Below, piece after piece: positions 45,556 to 54,781 of a DNA stretch of 64,000 nucleotides. Position numbers and translations under genes: made by a program. Location: assembly GCF_014202905.1 (NCBI RefSeq), contig NZ_JACHHY010000005.1:124001-188000 (forward strand). Direction: 5' to 3'. The stretch is from Chitinivorax tropicus. Its GTDB lineage: Bacteria; Pseudomonadota; Gammaproteobacteria; Burkholderiales; SCOH01. Position 1 is the first letter of the stretch, and each line of letters starts with the position of its first letter. The notes under the pieces were generated by a model. The model was not told where the DNA came from and searched no databases. It saw nothing but the letters and a program-made list of their open reading frames with translations.

Positions 45556-46245
45556 TCAGTGATCACAATCCATCTGTAGGGCTGGGGCACGATCAATCCG
45601 ATACAGTACGATCATGACCCCGATGGTGGCGGCCAGCAGATAGCCCGCACCGAATAGCCAGAATACGTAGGGGATCAGAAAGTAATAGCAGCGCATCCCC
45701 AGGCTGTAATAGCCACCCGCCCGGTTGATCAGCATGATGGCGCGGGGCAGGGCGGTTCGCGTTTTCTGGGCATCATGGAAGACAGCAATCACATATCCCA
45801 GATGATTGAAGATCCGAATGGCTGTTGTGAAGCAGAAAAAAGCTGAAATCAACAGCAGTACGATGATCATGACCTTGACCAACAGCAGGCTGTGCGCATC
45901 ACCATAGCGGATACCAAACAGGTGGCTGTTCTCACTGTGCCCGGCTTGTGCTCCGAAGCTGAGTGTACCCAGTATCAACAAGACGGCGGTCGATGCCAGA
46001 AATGTCGCTGCCATCGTCGAATTCCGTAGTGTCTGAACCGCCAGGATGTCGTCACCCCCACGGGCGGCGAGCATGGTCAACCACTCTTTGCGGGCCTCGT
46101 TGCTCATGCCGAACAAGGAGTAATGTGGATTGTGTCGAGTCTTGAAGCGGAACAGCTGCTGATAGCCCAGCAGGAGTATGATCGATAATAGCAGGCAGGC
46201 GAAATCGATTGGATTGGCCAACAACACAGCTATCGCTTGTTCCAC
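45556..46245 (-). CDS. DUF599-family membrane protein
   Basis: 229 residues from GTG at 46245, with AAGGGGG upstream. Four hydrophobic helices are visible (FACLLLSIILLLGY, MAATFLASTAVLLILGTL, VMIIVLLLISAFFCFTTAI, FLIPYVFWLFGAGYLLAATIG). The second follows the RNSTMAATFLAST motif that marks DUF599. A later conserved stretch is NRAGGYYSLGMRCYYFLIP. The family has no established function. It ends 133 bases upstream of the recA start. Confidence 0.85.
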   Translation of the reverse strand: MEQAIAVLLANPIDFACLLLSIILLLGYQQLFRFKTRHNPHYSLFGMSNEARKEWLTMLAARGGDDILAVQTLRNSTMAATFLASTAVLLILGTLSFGAQAGHSENSHLFGIRYGDAHSLLLVKVMIIVLLLISAFFCFTTAIRIFNHLGYVIAVFHDAQKTRTALPRAIMLINRAGGYYSLGMRCYYFLIPYVFWLFGAGYLLAATIGVMIVLYRIDRAPALQMDCDH

Positions 46246-46326
46246 CTTGTCCCCCTTGAATTCATGGCAGGGCAGTCATCCATTGCGACGGCCAGCCGCC
46301 GATAAAGAAGTCATTATAAAGCAGCA

Positions 46327-46351
46327 AGGCCGCCCTGGATGCGGGCGGCCT
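46327..46351 (-). terminator. Possible terminator stem-loop
   Basis: AGGCCGCCC (46327-46335) pairs perfectly with GGGCGGCCT (46343-46351), loop seven bases. It lies after the solute-binding gene on the minus strand and before DUF599. The following T-rich stretch is weak. Confidence 0.5.
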
Positions 46352-46520
46352 GCGTTCTGTTGTTGGATTTCCCCTGTCAAGCCCTTGTTGTAAGCCGCTT
46401 GCATGGCACATTGTCCCAACGCGCTGGCTCAAAGCCTGAGTGATGCGAGCCGTCAAAAGGGGTAACACTGCCTCTAGGGGCACTGCTTTAAGGGAAAGCC
46501 CGTCCCTTTTATGCGTCAAT

Positions 46521-47246
46521 TCACTGATATTTCTTGCCAATTCTCTCTGCGGTGCCATCGTTGACAATGGATTTCACCGCATCATTCAGTTTGTTGACGA
46601 CCTCGTCTGCCATGCCCTTGTTACAAGCCAGCCACATTTCACTGTCCTTTGGGTCGCCCAGCTGAAAGACAGGCTTGATCTTGCCTTTGAACCCCTCGCG
46701 GCCCGCCTTGAACATGCCGCTCTTGGCGCCCCCGACCCACAAATCGATCCGTCCGGCAGCTAGTTTGGGCAGATTCTGTACATCCTGTACCACCCGTTCC
46801 ATCTTCAAGCCTTGCTTCTCTGCGAAATCGCCATAGGCGTCTCCATTGTATGCGCCAACCTTGTACTTTTTGGCATCATCCAGCGAGCTGATTTTGATAG
46901 GGCTGTCGGCCTTGGCAAACAGGGTGATTTCATCTGCAACCAATGGCCCTACCCACTTGAAACTCTTTTCACGCTCGGCATTGCGCACTGCGGAGTAAAC
47001 GCATACATCCGCCTGGCTCTTCGCCATGCTCAGTGAGCGCTCCCAAGGCAGCAACTCGATCTTCGCGTCCAGTTTGGCGCGTTTGAGCGCTTCTTGCACA
47101 ATCTCTGTCGAGATGCCGCCGACCTTGCCGCCATCGGTCGGCATGTTGAATGGTGGATAGTCCTCGGTGGTCAAGGTCAATGCGCTGGCTACGCCGCTAT
47201 AGCTGAGTGTTGCCAAGACGAAGCAGGTGATGAGCATTCTGGACAT
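46521..47246 (-). CDS. Periplasmic amino-acid-type solute-binding protein
   Basis: 241 residues from ATG at 47246 with GGAGG upstream. Signal peptide ends GVASA near residue 22. The SBP_bac_3 fold is plain: LTLTTEDYPPFNMP, GGISTEIVQEALKRA, LLPWERSLSMAKSQADV (a common phrase in lone binding proteins), KVGAYNGDAYGDFAEKQG, AAGRIDLWV. Only the binding protein is present, without permease or ATPase. Ligand unknown. A GC-rich hairpin follows. Confidence 0.87.
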   Translation of the reverse strand: MSRMLITCFVLATLSYSGVASALTLTTEDYPPFNMPTDGGKVGGISTEIVQEALKRAKLDAKIELLPWERSLSMAKSQADVCVYSAVRNAEREKSFKWVGPLVADEITLFAKADSPIKISSLDDAKKYKVGAYNGDAYGDFAEKQGLKMERVVQDVQNLPKLAAGRIDLWVGGAKSGMFKAGREGFKGKIKPVFQLGDPKDSEMWLACNKGMADEVVNKLNDAVKSIVNDGTAERIGKKYQ

Positions 47247-47380
47247 GGTTCCTCCGTGGGAGAGAGATATCTGTCAATTAACATTAGCTAATTCTGCAGA
47301 TCTCTGCCACCCAAAAACCATGTCCATGGAGCCAGCCTGCCAATGAACAGTTCTCCATTCACTGCTGGCTGGATTCAGGG

Positions 47381-48820
47381 TCACTTCAGGTTGCTGACGC
47401 TCTCTTCCAGCAGCGGTGCAGCCTCTCCATTCGACTCCAACCGCACGTGCTCGATTTCTTCGAAACGGCGTGAGATTTTCTGGCTGGTGATCTGTACCGC
47501 TTCGGCGTCCTGATGCGCCATGCGGATGTGGTCAGCCAACTTGGTCATGCGCTGATCGAAACGTTTGAACTCGACCCCCAGCTTGGATAGCGCATCTTTG
47601 ATGATGTGAACCTGGCGACGGGTCTCAACATCCTTGATGACGGCACGGGCCGTGTTCAAGACCGCCATCATGGTGGTGGGTGAAACAATCCACACCCGCT
47701 TCTGCAATGCGTGTTGTACCAGCTCGGGATGATAGGCGTGGATCTCGGCAAATACCGCTTCCGCCGGGATGAACATCAGCGCACCATCACTGGTTTCGCC
47801 CGGCACAATGTATTTGTCGCTGATCGCATCAATATGCCTTTTCACATCCTGCTTGAATTGCTTTTCCGCGTTCAACCGTTCGCTCGATGCCTGTTCGGAG
47901 GAGAAAATGCGGTGATAGTTTTCCAGCGGGAATTTTGAATCGATCGCCACGGTGCCTGTCGGCTCGGGCAGATGCAACACACAGTCGGCGCGGGTTTTGT
48001 TCGATAACGTTTCTTGGAATTTATAGAACTGTGCCGGCAGGATATTCGATACCAGCGCCTCCAGTTGTACTTCACCAAATGCGCCGCGAGAACGCTTGTC
48101 TCCCAGCAATTCCTGCAGGCTGACCACATTGGTCGTCAAACCATCGATCTTGCGCTGTGCCTCATCAATCACCGCCAACCGTGCCATCACATTGGCAAAT
48201 GTCTCGTTGGTTTTCTTGAACCCCTCATCCAGGCGCTCGGTGACCTTGCCGGAAATCTGTTCCAGCCGGGTGTCAACGGTCGTTGTCAGCTGTTCAATGA
48301 CACGGGTCAGTTGCTCGGTTGTCACCCGCATGGTGTTCTGCAGCGTATCCTGCTGCTGCTTGCCTTGTTCAGACAGGGTTTCGAAGACCCGCCGGAGCAG
48401 CTCTTCCTTCAGGGCGTCTTGACGGCCACTCAGATTTTGTGAGAAATCCGCCAGCTGCTTGATCAAGTACTCGCGATTGGTGGCCAGCTGCTCGGCCTGG
48501 GTATGCTGAACGGTCTGCATCTGCTGCCGGGCCAATTGAAGCTCCGCAACCACCACGCTGCGTAGCCGTTCAAAAGCCTCCGTCATCGCAGTCCGAAGCC
48601 GCTCGGCATTCTCCGCATCCGTGCGTGCAAGGCGATCCCCGAAATCCCCCAGCACATGGTGGATATCACCGACCATCACACGATGTTTTTCTTCCAGCGA
48701 TTGCGTGATGGACAAAGAAAGCGACTCTTGCGATGCCGTCAATTGCCCAAGCTTCCACACCACAACGGCGGCTGCCAGCAAAATGAAGATGGTGGCCAAG
48801 CCAAACAGTGTCTCAAGCAT
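47381..48820 (-). CDS. rmuC: RmuC-family DNA recombination protein
   Basis: 479 residues. An N-terminal membrane helix (LFGLATIFILLAAAVVVW) comes first. A long coiled coil of about 200 residues (rich in Gln, Glu and Arg) follows. The conserved nuclease-like domain then has LQELLGDKRSRGAFGEVQLEAL, TRADCVLHLPEPTGTVAIDSKFPLENY and FIPAEAVFAEIHAYHPELV. RmuC suppresses inversions at short repeats in E. coli and is thought to be a nuclease. The acidic and Lys residues of a PD-(D/E)XK type site (IDSKFP) are present. Confidence 0.96.
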   Translation of the reverse strand: MLETLFGLATIFILLAAAVVVWKLGQLTASQESLSLSITQSLEEKHRVMVGDIHHVLGDFGDRLARTDAENAERLRTAMTEAFERLRSVVVAELQLARQQMQTVQHTQAEQLATNREYLIKQLADFSQNLSGRQDALKEELLRRVFETLSEQGKQQQDTLQNTMRVTTEQLTRVIEQLTTTVDTRLEQISGKVTERLDEGFKKTNETFANVMARLAVIDEAQRKIDGLTTNVVSLQELLGDKRSRGAFGEVQLEALVSNILPAQFYKFQETLSNKTRADCVLHLPEPTGTVAIDSKFPLENYHRIFSSEQASSERLNAEKQFKQDVKRHIDAISDKYIVPGETSDGALMFIPAEAVFAEIHAYHPELVQHALQKRVWIVSPTTMMAVLNTARAVIKDVETRRQVHIIKDALSKLGVEFKRFDQRMTKLADHIRMAHQDAEAVQITSQKISRRFEEIEHVRLESNGEAAPLLEESVSNLK

Positions 48821-49123
48821 AGTTGAACAACCTCGAAAAACACGCCTCTGTCATGGAGCGCGTGAAGATGAATGGCCAAGTCACTCAGGCAATACGGCAG
48901 CCGCGCGCGTGGATCATTGGCCAATTGAACATGGAATTCGGTAGTACAGATTTGCTGCTATTGCACAGAGTATAACGCGGGCCAAGGATTGCCGCGTCGT
49001 TATGCGCCAAATGAGATGCACAGTACGCAAGAAGCCACCCTCAAGAGGGGAGGGCGGCCCCAGATTTGAAAATGGCCCGACTACGGCGGGCCAGGTTGGT
49101 GCGCCAGCTGGCGCGATACCTAA
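48821..49123. other. Gene-free region between folD and rmuC
   Basis: 303 bases. It holds the folD terminator near its left end (listed separately) and must hold the rmuC promoter. No gene recognised. Confidence 0.4.
49069..49093 (-). terminator. folD rho-independent terminator
   Basis: Read on the minus strand after the folD stop: TGGCCCG, loop CCGTAGT, CGGGCCA, then TTTTC. A seven-base perfect GC-rich stem with a short T-run. Confidence 0.7.
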
Positions 49124-49978
49124 TCAAGGAGCCAGGCGATCGCAGGCGTCTGCCGTATTCTGTAACAAAGTGGCGACAGTCATCAGCCCCACCCCACCCG
49201 GTACAGGTGTAATCCACCCCGCCACGTCCTTGGCAGCCTCGAAATCCACATCACCGACTACCTTGCCATCATCCAAGCGATTGATGCCTACATCGATCAC
49301 GATCGCACCTGGCTTCAACCATTCCGCCTTGACGAAATGAGGGCGCCCCACGCCCGCCACCACGATATCAGCCTGCCGCACCAGCCCAGGCAAATCATAG
49401 GTTGCACTATGGCAAACCGTCACCGTGCAGCGCGCCAGCAGCAATTCCAGTGCCTGTGGTCTGCCCACGATATTGGATGCGCCGATCACCACCGCATGCT
49501 TGCCTTTCAGGTCCACACCTGTGGTTTCCAGCAGCGTCATGACCCCGCGTGGCGTACAAGGCCGTAACAGAGGCATCTTCAACACCAGACGGCCAATATT
49601 GTAGGGGTGAAAGCCATCGACATCTTTTTCCGGGTGGATGGCTTCGATGATGGCGTTCGCATCCAGATGCTTGGGCAGCGGTAATTGGACAAGAATGCCA
49701 TCGACCGATGGGTCCTCATTCAATTGCTTGACCAAAGCCATCAACTCGTCTTGGGTGGTCGTTTCTGGCAGATCATAAGAGAGAGACCGGATGCCAGTTG
49801 CTTCACATTTGAGTCGTTTGTTACGTACATAGATGGTCGAGGCCGGGTCCTGACCGACCAACACCACAGCCAGGGCCGGGGCTCGCTTACCTGCTGCCTG
49901 ACGTGCTTTGACACGGTCCGCAACGGAGTGGAGGATGGATTCGGAAACAACTTTGCCGCTGATGATAGTAGCGCTCAT
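49124..49978 (-). CDS. folD: Bifunctional methylenetetrahydrofolate dehydrogenase/cyclohydrolase
   Basis: 284 residues from ATG at 49978 (start [14 protein letters not shown]). An earlier in-frame start at 50056 would add an unrelated leader. Motifs are [14 protein letters not shown] (catalytic Lys follows), [48 protein letters not shown] (NADP site), and [19 protein letters not shown]. It supplies 10-formyl-THF and methylene-THF, the substrate of MetF encoded elsewhere in this window. Confidence 0.97.
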   Translation of the reverse strand: MSATIISGKVVSESILHSVADRVKARQAAGKRAPALAVVLVGQDPASTIYVRNKRLKCEATGIRSLSYDLPETTTQDELMALVKQLNEDPSVDGILVQLPLPKHLDANAIIEAIHPEKDVDGFHPYNIGRLVLKMPLLRPCTPRGVMTLLETTGVDLKGKHAVVIGASNIVGRPQALELLLARCTVTVCHSATYDLPGLVRQADIVVAGVGRPHFVKAEWLKPGAIVIDVGINRLDDGKVVGDVDFEAAKDVAGWITPVPGGVGLMTVATLLQNTADACDRLAP

Positions 49979-50099
49979 GGATGGGGTCTGCGTGATAGGC
50001 CGTTGTTGGATAAAGATAAAAGTAAAAGCCAGCCGTAGCTGGCTCCCACCGGGCACAGAAACGATTTTCTCATTTTTTGCATGAATCGCTCAAGCAGTG

Positions 50100-50128
50100 T
50101 TGACAGCGTAAAAAGAGTTACGTATAGT
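50100..50128 (+). promoter_or_regulatory. tRNA operon promoter
   Basis: TTGACA at 50100-50105 and TATAGT at 50123-50128 with exactly 17 bases between them, 16 bases before the first tRNA. Near-consensus sigma-70 promoter. Confidence 0.9.
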
Positions 50129-50144
50129 TCGGCCTCTCTTAAGG

Positions 50145-50222
50145 CGGGGTGTAGCGCAGCCTGGTTAGCGCACCTGATTTGGGATCAGGGGGTCGTGAGT
50201 TCGAATCCCACCACCCCGACCA
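50145..50222 (+). tRNA. tRNA-Pro (anticodon TGG)
   Basis: Cloverleaf visible: acceptor CGGGGTG pairs with CACCCCG, the anticodon loop TTTGGGA carries TGG, the T-arm contains GTTCGAA, and CCA is encoded at 50220-50222. First gene of a three-tRNA operon. Confidence 0.97.
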
Positions 50223-50258
50223 TTAAGACTCAGTTTCATAGTTTGGCTTTCCGACGGG

Positions 50259-50335
50259 CTGCCCGTAGCTCAACTGGATAGAGCAACGGCCTTCTAAGCC
50301 GTAGGTTACAGGTTCGATTCCTGTCGGGCAGGCCA
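50259..50335 (+). tRNA. tRNA-Arg (anticodon TCT)
   Basis: Acceptor CTGCCCG pairs with CGGGCAG; the anticodon loop CTTCTAA carries TCT between CGGC and GCCG arms. GGTTCGATTCC forms the T-arm, and CCA is encoded at 50333-50335. Confidence 0.97.
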
Positions 50336-50348
50336 AAATGGTTTCAAT

Positions 50349-50425
50349 GGCGGATGTAGCTCAGTTGGTAGAGCACTGGATTGTGGCTCCAGGTGTCGTG
50401 GGTTCGATCCCCATCATTCGCCCCA
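50349..50425 (+). tRNA. tRNA-His (anticodon GTG)
   Basis: Acceptor GCGGATG pairs with CATTCGC, with the extra 5' G at 50349 opposite C73 that marks histidine tRNA. The anticodon loop TTGTGGC carries GTG, and CCA is encoded at 50423-50425. Confidence 0.97.
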
Positions 50426-50468
50426 GTATATAGTTGTAATGCATAAGCGTTGCAATTCAAGCAGTATT

Positions 50469-50501
50469 AAAAAGCCCTGATAGAACTATCAGGGCTTTTT
50501 T
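50469..50501 (+). terminator. Strong rho-independent terminator of the tRNA operon
   Basis: AAAAAGCCCTGATAG pairs perfectly with CTATCAGGGCTTTTT across a two-base loop, ending in a T-run. A 15-base stem. Confidence 0.95.
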
Positions 50502-50776
50502 GCTTTTCCTATCCTTTTCTTCATTATTTCAACTATTCTGCCAAGCGCTTGTCAGGTGGCATTTGATGATGCCTCTGGTTTGCTTTAGTATGCTCTGCAT
50601 TAAAGTATCTGCTCAAGTACGGTTGAATGCAGGCAATGGCTTGTTGCTGTTCAGGTGGCAAGTTTTTGATGATAAAAATAAAAATCTATATCTGGCATGG
50701 CGGCATCATCATTTTGCGTGGTGTGCCTGCGGGGGATTGCACAAGCAATTGTGCTGGGGGAGTGGGTGTGGCAGTC

Positions 50777-51799
50777 ATGGCTCGGATGGTGGTGTTGTTA
50801 TTATCAATAGGTTTGGTGGCTTGCTCTGCAGCGCCCAGGATTCCTGGCGTGGTATCAAAAAGCCCACTGGTGGTGCAGCATCCAGATCAGGTTGAGGTCA
50901 AATACCTGGGCGGGGGAGGGGTATTACTCAGGCGTGGTCAAGATATGGTCATGACCTCGCCTTTTGTCAGCAATTTCTCAACATGGGAGTTGCTGATTCC
51001 TCGCGACTCCAAATATGAGCGGGTCGATCAGGCGCTGACTGATGATATCAGTCGGATGGAGGCCATTCTGCTGTCCGGCACGCATTACTACCAGGCGATG
51101 GATGTTCCTTATATTGCAACCGCCCATGCGCCTGCTGCCAAGATCTATGGTGGCAGTACTGCGGTACATCTGTTGGCCCCGGCCATCGACAGACAGCGTT
51201 TGATGGCTATCACCAAGGCTGCATCTGGATCAAAGGCTGGTGAGTGGTTGTATTCACAGAATAAGCGCATGCGCTTCATGGCAATTGACACAGACTTGAT
51301 CAGCCCTGTCAGCATGCTGTCCTCCGCTCGGTTGGATGAGGATCAGATTCGATTGCCGCGTTTGCCACGTAGCTATCCTGCTGGGGAGAATTATGCTTGG
51401 CTGATCGATTTTTTGAATTCGAATGGTACCGTTTCCTTCCGAGCTTTTTATCAGGATGCGCCGTCCAATTTCGGCATGGGCCAGTTGCCGGTGCTGAAAG
51501 ACAGTGAGCAAGCTCCTGTTGATGTTGCCTTGCTCGGCGTCAGCCGTTTTTACAAGGCAGATCGCTATCCCGCTCATATATTAAGCAGTGTCAGGCCTCG
51601 CAACGTTGTCGCCATCCGTTGGGAGGATATCCGTCGTCCCAATACAGGCGTCCTCCGTGAGGATAGGGCTGGGGATCTGGAAGCATTTCAAAATCAGATC
51701 CGGCAAGTGTCGCAAGCACCTGTCAAAACGCCTGCACCCGGTACAACAATCCATTTCAGAGTAAAATTGTCAGACCCGATTCAAACCGCCACCAAATGA
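50777..51799 (+). CDS. Lipoprotein with degenerate metallo-beta-lactamase (UlaG-like) fold
   Basis: 340 residues from ATG at 50777, giving a lipoprotein signal MVVLLLSIGLVAC with Cys16 as the anchor; the frame is open farther upstream. Residues about 40-330 follow the UlaG-type metallo-beta-lactamase layout: VEVKYLGGGGVLLRRGQDMVMTSPF, then MEAILLSGTHYYQAMDVPYIA, where active proteins have an H-x-H-x-D-H motif. Only one His survives (GTHYYQAMD), so ordinary zinc binding is probably lost. A later FRAFYQDAPSNFG keeps the Asp-containing turn. A non-enzymatic or different catalytic role is inferred. It lies 38 bases before the yheT-like gene. Confidence 0.65.
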   Translation: MARMVVLLLSIGLVACSAAPRIPGVVSKSPLVVQHPDQVEVKYLGGGGVLLRRGQDMVMTSPFVSNFSTWELLIPRDSKYERVDQALTDDISRMEAILLSGTHYYQAMDVPYIATAHAPAAKIYGGSTAVHLLAPAIDRQRLMAITKAASGSKAGEWLYSQNKRMRFMAIDTDLISPVSMLSSARLDEDQIRLPRLPRSYPAGENYAWLIDFLNSNGTVSFRAFYQDAPSNFGMGQLPVLKDSEQAPVDVALLGVSRFYKADRYPAHILSSVRPRNVVAIRWEDIRRPNTGVLREDRAGDLEAFQNQIRQVSQAPVKTPAPGTTIHFRVKLSDPIQTATK

Positions 51800-51836
51800 C
51801 CGGACTCTGTGCCCGTTTGGGGCGATAAGGTGCATC

Positions 51837-52802
51837 ATGTCTGAACACAGCTATCCAAGCCCCGCCTGGCTTCCTGGTGGTCACTTGCAGACTATCTTTC
51901 CGGCAGTTGCAAGGCGTCCGGCCCACCTGCGCTACAGGCGTGAGCGCTGGGAAACGCCAGATCAGGATTTCATTGATCTGGACTGGCTGGAAGGCCCGAT
52001 GGGGGCGCCACTGGTGGTACTGTTTCACGGGCTGGAAGGCTCGTCCAATAGCCACTATGCGTTGGCCTTGATGCGTCATCTGCAGCAGCTCGGCTGGCGT
52101 GGTGTGGTGCCGCATTTTCGTGGCTGCAGTGGTGAGCTCAATCGCCTGCCCCGTGCTTATCATGCGGGTGATTCGGCGGAGGTGGATTGGATTCTGCGGC
52201 GGCTACGGCACGAGGTGGGTATTGCACCAATTTTTGCAGTAGGGGTGTCGCTAGGTGGCAATGTACTGCTGAAATGGGCTGGGGAGCAGGGCGGGCGGGC
52301 GGGCCAGATTGTGTCAGCAACAGCAGGGGTTTCTGTGCCGCTGGATCTGGCTGCGGCGGGTATCTCGTTGGATGCAGGTCTGAGCAGGCACATCTATACC
52401 CGTGAGTTTTTACGAACGCTTCGACAGAAAGCGTTGCATAAACTGCATCGATTCCCTGATATCGCTGATCGCCAGCGTATCTTGGCCGCCCGTACCTTCT
52501 CTGCATTCGACGATGCCTTTACTGCGCCGATCCATGGCTTCAAGGGTAAGGAAGATTATTGGAATCAATCCAGTAGCAAACCGTGGCTGAAGCATGTCCG
52601 TCTGCCGACCTTGGTATTGAATGCGCGCAATGATCCATTTCTACCGGCGCACGTATTACCCGCCTTGCATGAGGTGTCATCATCCGTGCAAACAGAATAC
52701 CCCGAACAGGGTGGGCATGTCGGCTTTCTCAGTGGCCAGTTTCCGGGTCATCTGGACTGGCTGCCGCACCGATTGACACGTCATTTCCGCGCATACTTGT
52801 AA
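51837..52802 (+). CDS. yheT: YheT-family alpha/beta hydrolase
   Basis: 321 residues from ATG at 51837 with AAGGTG upstream. PAWLPGGHLQTIFPA is the family start. The triad is Ser in GVSLGGN, Asp in NARNDPFLP and His in GGHVGFL, and VVLFHGLEGSSNSHYAL forms the oxyanion region. Members act as esterases of unknown natural substrate. It lies between the lipoprotein gene and the phosphomannomutase gene, both on the same strand. Confidence 0.93.
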   Translation: MSEHSYPSPAWLPGGHLQTIFPAVARRPAHLRYRRERWETPDQDFIDLDWLEGPMGAPLVVLFHGLEGSSNSHYALALMRHLQQLGWRGVVPHFRGCSGELNRLPRAYHAGDSAEVDWILRRLRHEVGIAPIFAVGVSLGGNVLLKWAGEQGGRAGQIVSATAGVSVPLDLAAAGISLDAGLSRHIYTREFLRTLRQKALHKLHRFPDIADRQRILAARTFSAFDDAFTAPIHGFKGKEDYWNQSSSKPWLKHVRLPTLVLNARNDPFLPAHVLPALHEVSSSVQTEYPEQGGHVGFLSGQFPGHLDWLPHRLTRHFRAYL

Positions 52803-52863
52803 TCAGCTGGGAGGGGGTTTGGTGTTAGAATCATCGCCGAATGTCATAGCCTAGGCGCAAATC

Positions 52864-54240
52864 ATGCCACGTTACCCAAAGGAAATTTTCAAAGCTTACG
52901 ATATCCGTGGAATCGTGGGCTCGTCCTTGACGCCTGAAATCGTCGAGGGGATTGGTCATGCCATCGGTTCCGAGGCAGTTGACCGTAAACAAAAGGCCAT
53001 CGTGATTGGCCGCGATGGCCGCTTATCCGGCCCTGACCTTGCCGCTGCACTGGCGCGAGGCATTCAGAAAGCCGGCATCAACGTGATTGATGTGGGGCGT
53101 GTCGCCACGCCGATGTTGTATTTCGCGGCCTATCATCTGGAGACCTTTTCTGGTGTCATGGTGACCGGGAGCCACAATCCGCCTGAATACAACGGCCTGA
53201 AGATGATGCTTGGCAGTGAGACGCTTGCTGGTGAGCACATACAAGCCTTGCGAGCCCGGCTCGACAACGGCCAGCTGCACCACGGAGAGGGCCAATATCA
53301 TGAGGCCAACATCATCGAGGATTACCTCCAGCGCATTGTGGGGGATATCAAGCTGTCTCGCCCCATGAACATCGTGGTCGATTGTGGCAACGGCGTGCCT
53401 GGTGCTTTTGCACCGATGCTGTACCGCCGCCTCAATTGCCGGGTGCGCGAGCTGTTCTGTGATGTGGATGGCACCTTTCCAAATCATCACCCAGACCCCG
53501 CCAAGCCAGAGAACCTGCAGGATGTGATTCATGCATTGGCCAGCACCGATGCTGAGCTGGGTTTGGCCTTTGACGGTGATGGTGACCGCTTGGGTGTGGT
53601 CACCAAAGATGGGCAGATCATCTACCCTGATCGCCAGTTGATGTTGTTTGCAGGTGATGTGCTCTCCCGCAACAAGAAAGCCAAGATCATTTACGATGTC
53701 AAATCAACACGGAACTTGGCGCCTTGGATCAAGGAACATGGTGGCGAGCCCATCATGAGTCGGACTGGTCACTCGTTCATCAAGCAGAAGATGAAGGAAA
53801 CCGGGGCTGCACTGGCGGGTGAGATGAGTGGCCATGTGTTTTTCAAAGAACGCTGGTATGGCTTTGATGATGGCCTGTATGCTGGGGCGCGGTTATTGGA
53901 GATTCTCTCTGAAGTGGATGACCCGAGCGCGGTTCTCAATAACCTGCCGAATGCCGTCAGCACGCCAGAGCTGAATGTCAAAATGAAAGAAGGCGAGCAC
54001 TACGCCCTGATTGATAAGCTGCAGGCTACCGCCAAGTTCACCAACCCATTGGACGTGATCACCATCGATGGCTTGCGTGTCGAGTATGCGGACGGATTCG
54101 GTCTGGCTCGTGCATCCAATACCACCCCTGTGATCGTGTTGCGGTTTGAGGCGAATGATGAAGCATCACTGGAAACCATCAAAGCCGATTTCCGACGTGT
54201 CTTGAGTGAAGTCGCCCCAGATTTAGCCCTGCCATTCTGA
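52864..54240 (+). CDS. Phosphomannomutase/phosphoglucomutase (AlgC/ManB type)
   Basis: 458 residues. FKAYDIRGIVG is the N-terminal signature, TGSHNPPEYNG places the phosphorylated Ser at 103, and FDGDGDRLGVV holds the metal-binding DGDGD at 237-241. GEMSGHVFFKERWYGFDDGLY is the sugar-binding loop. It converts mannose- and glucose-6-phosphate to 1-phosphates for polysaccharide or nucleotide-sugar synthesis. A strong terminator follows directly, so it ends the transcript. Confidence 0.95.
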   Translation: MPRYPKEIFKAYDIRGIVGSSLTPEIVEGIGHAIGSEAVDRKQKAIVIGRDGRLSGPDLAAALARGIQKAGINVIDVGRVATPMLYFAAYHLETFSGVMVTGSHNPPEYNGLKMMLGSETLAGEHIQALRARLDNGQLHHGEGQYHEANIIEDYLQRIVGDIKLSRPMNIVVDCGNGVPGAFAPMLYRRLNCRVRELFCDVDGTFPNHHPDPAKPENLQDVIHALASTDAELGLAFDGDGDRLGVVTKDGQIIYPDRQLMLFAGDVLSRNKKAKIIYDVKSTRNLAPWIKEHGGEPIMSRTGHSFIKQKMKETGAALAGEMSGHVFFKERWYGFDDGLYAGARLLEILSEVDDPSAVLNNLPNAVSTPELNVKMKEGEHYALIDKLQATAKFTNPLDVITIDGLRVEYADGFGLARASNTTPVIVLRFEANDEASLETIKADFRRVLSEVAPDLALPF

Positions 54241-54247
54241 TGGATGG

Positions 54248-54275
54248 AAGCCCGGTGTACTCACCGGGCTTTTTT
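54248..54275 (+). terminator. Rho-independent terminator after phosphomannomutase
   Basis: AAGCCCGGTG / CACCGGGCTT with loop TACT, followed by a T-run to 54275. Confidence 0.93.
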
Positions 54276-54781
54276 AATGGCATATCACTACCCTATTTTC
54301 CCCTCCCTGTAGCCGACCACCCTTGGGTCGGATGACATCCTTCCTTGCCAACATCGGCAGGCACTTATCTGGTCTCAATCCGCTGCGACTTAACTGCATT
54401 GAGCATGGGTCTGGGGTAAACGGCTGTTCGGCAGTCGCATGCAACCTACTTTGTACCAAGCTGTCCGAATTAATCTGTATCCGAGCATCGATTGTGTAGG
54501 TTGAAAGTGGTTTCTGTCACGTTTGTGCAATGGCTGCATGTTATATGCATGGCGGCCATGGTGGCCGTTCTGTGGGTAATGATAATTTGTTGTTGACGTC
54601 ATACTTGCGACCTGTTGCCAAGAAAGTAGTGAACAAGTATATGCAAATTAAATCATATTCTATTACAATGATTTGCCACGCTGAGAGTGTAATACATGAT
54701 CGTCATGATCTGTATGTTTCTCGTGGTTGCGTCACACGTTCACCAGTAATTGGCAAACGAAACAATAAATAAGGATTTCAC
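54276..54781. other. Long 5' region of the sphingomyelinase-like gene
   Basis: About 500 bases without a supported gene, AT-rich from about 54590. It is likely to carry the regulated promoter of the exoenzyme. A small dyad GGCCA-TGG-TGGCC lies near 54554. The ribosome site AAGGATTTCAC precedes the start. Confidence 0.45.

Noticed and set aside
50500-50776. N-terminal extension of the metallo-beta-lactamase-like lipoprotein
   Set aside because: The frame is open, but ATG at 50777 gives a proper lipoprotein signal, and the extension has Cys- and Gly-rich sequence unlike the family.
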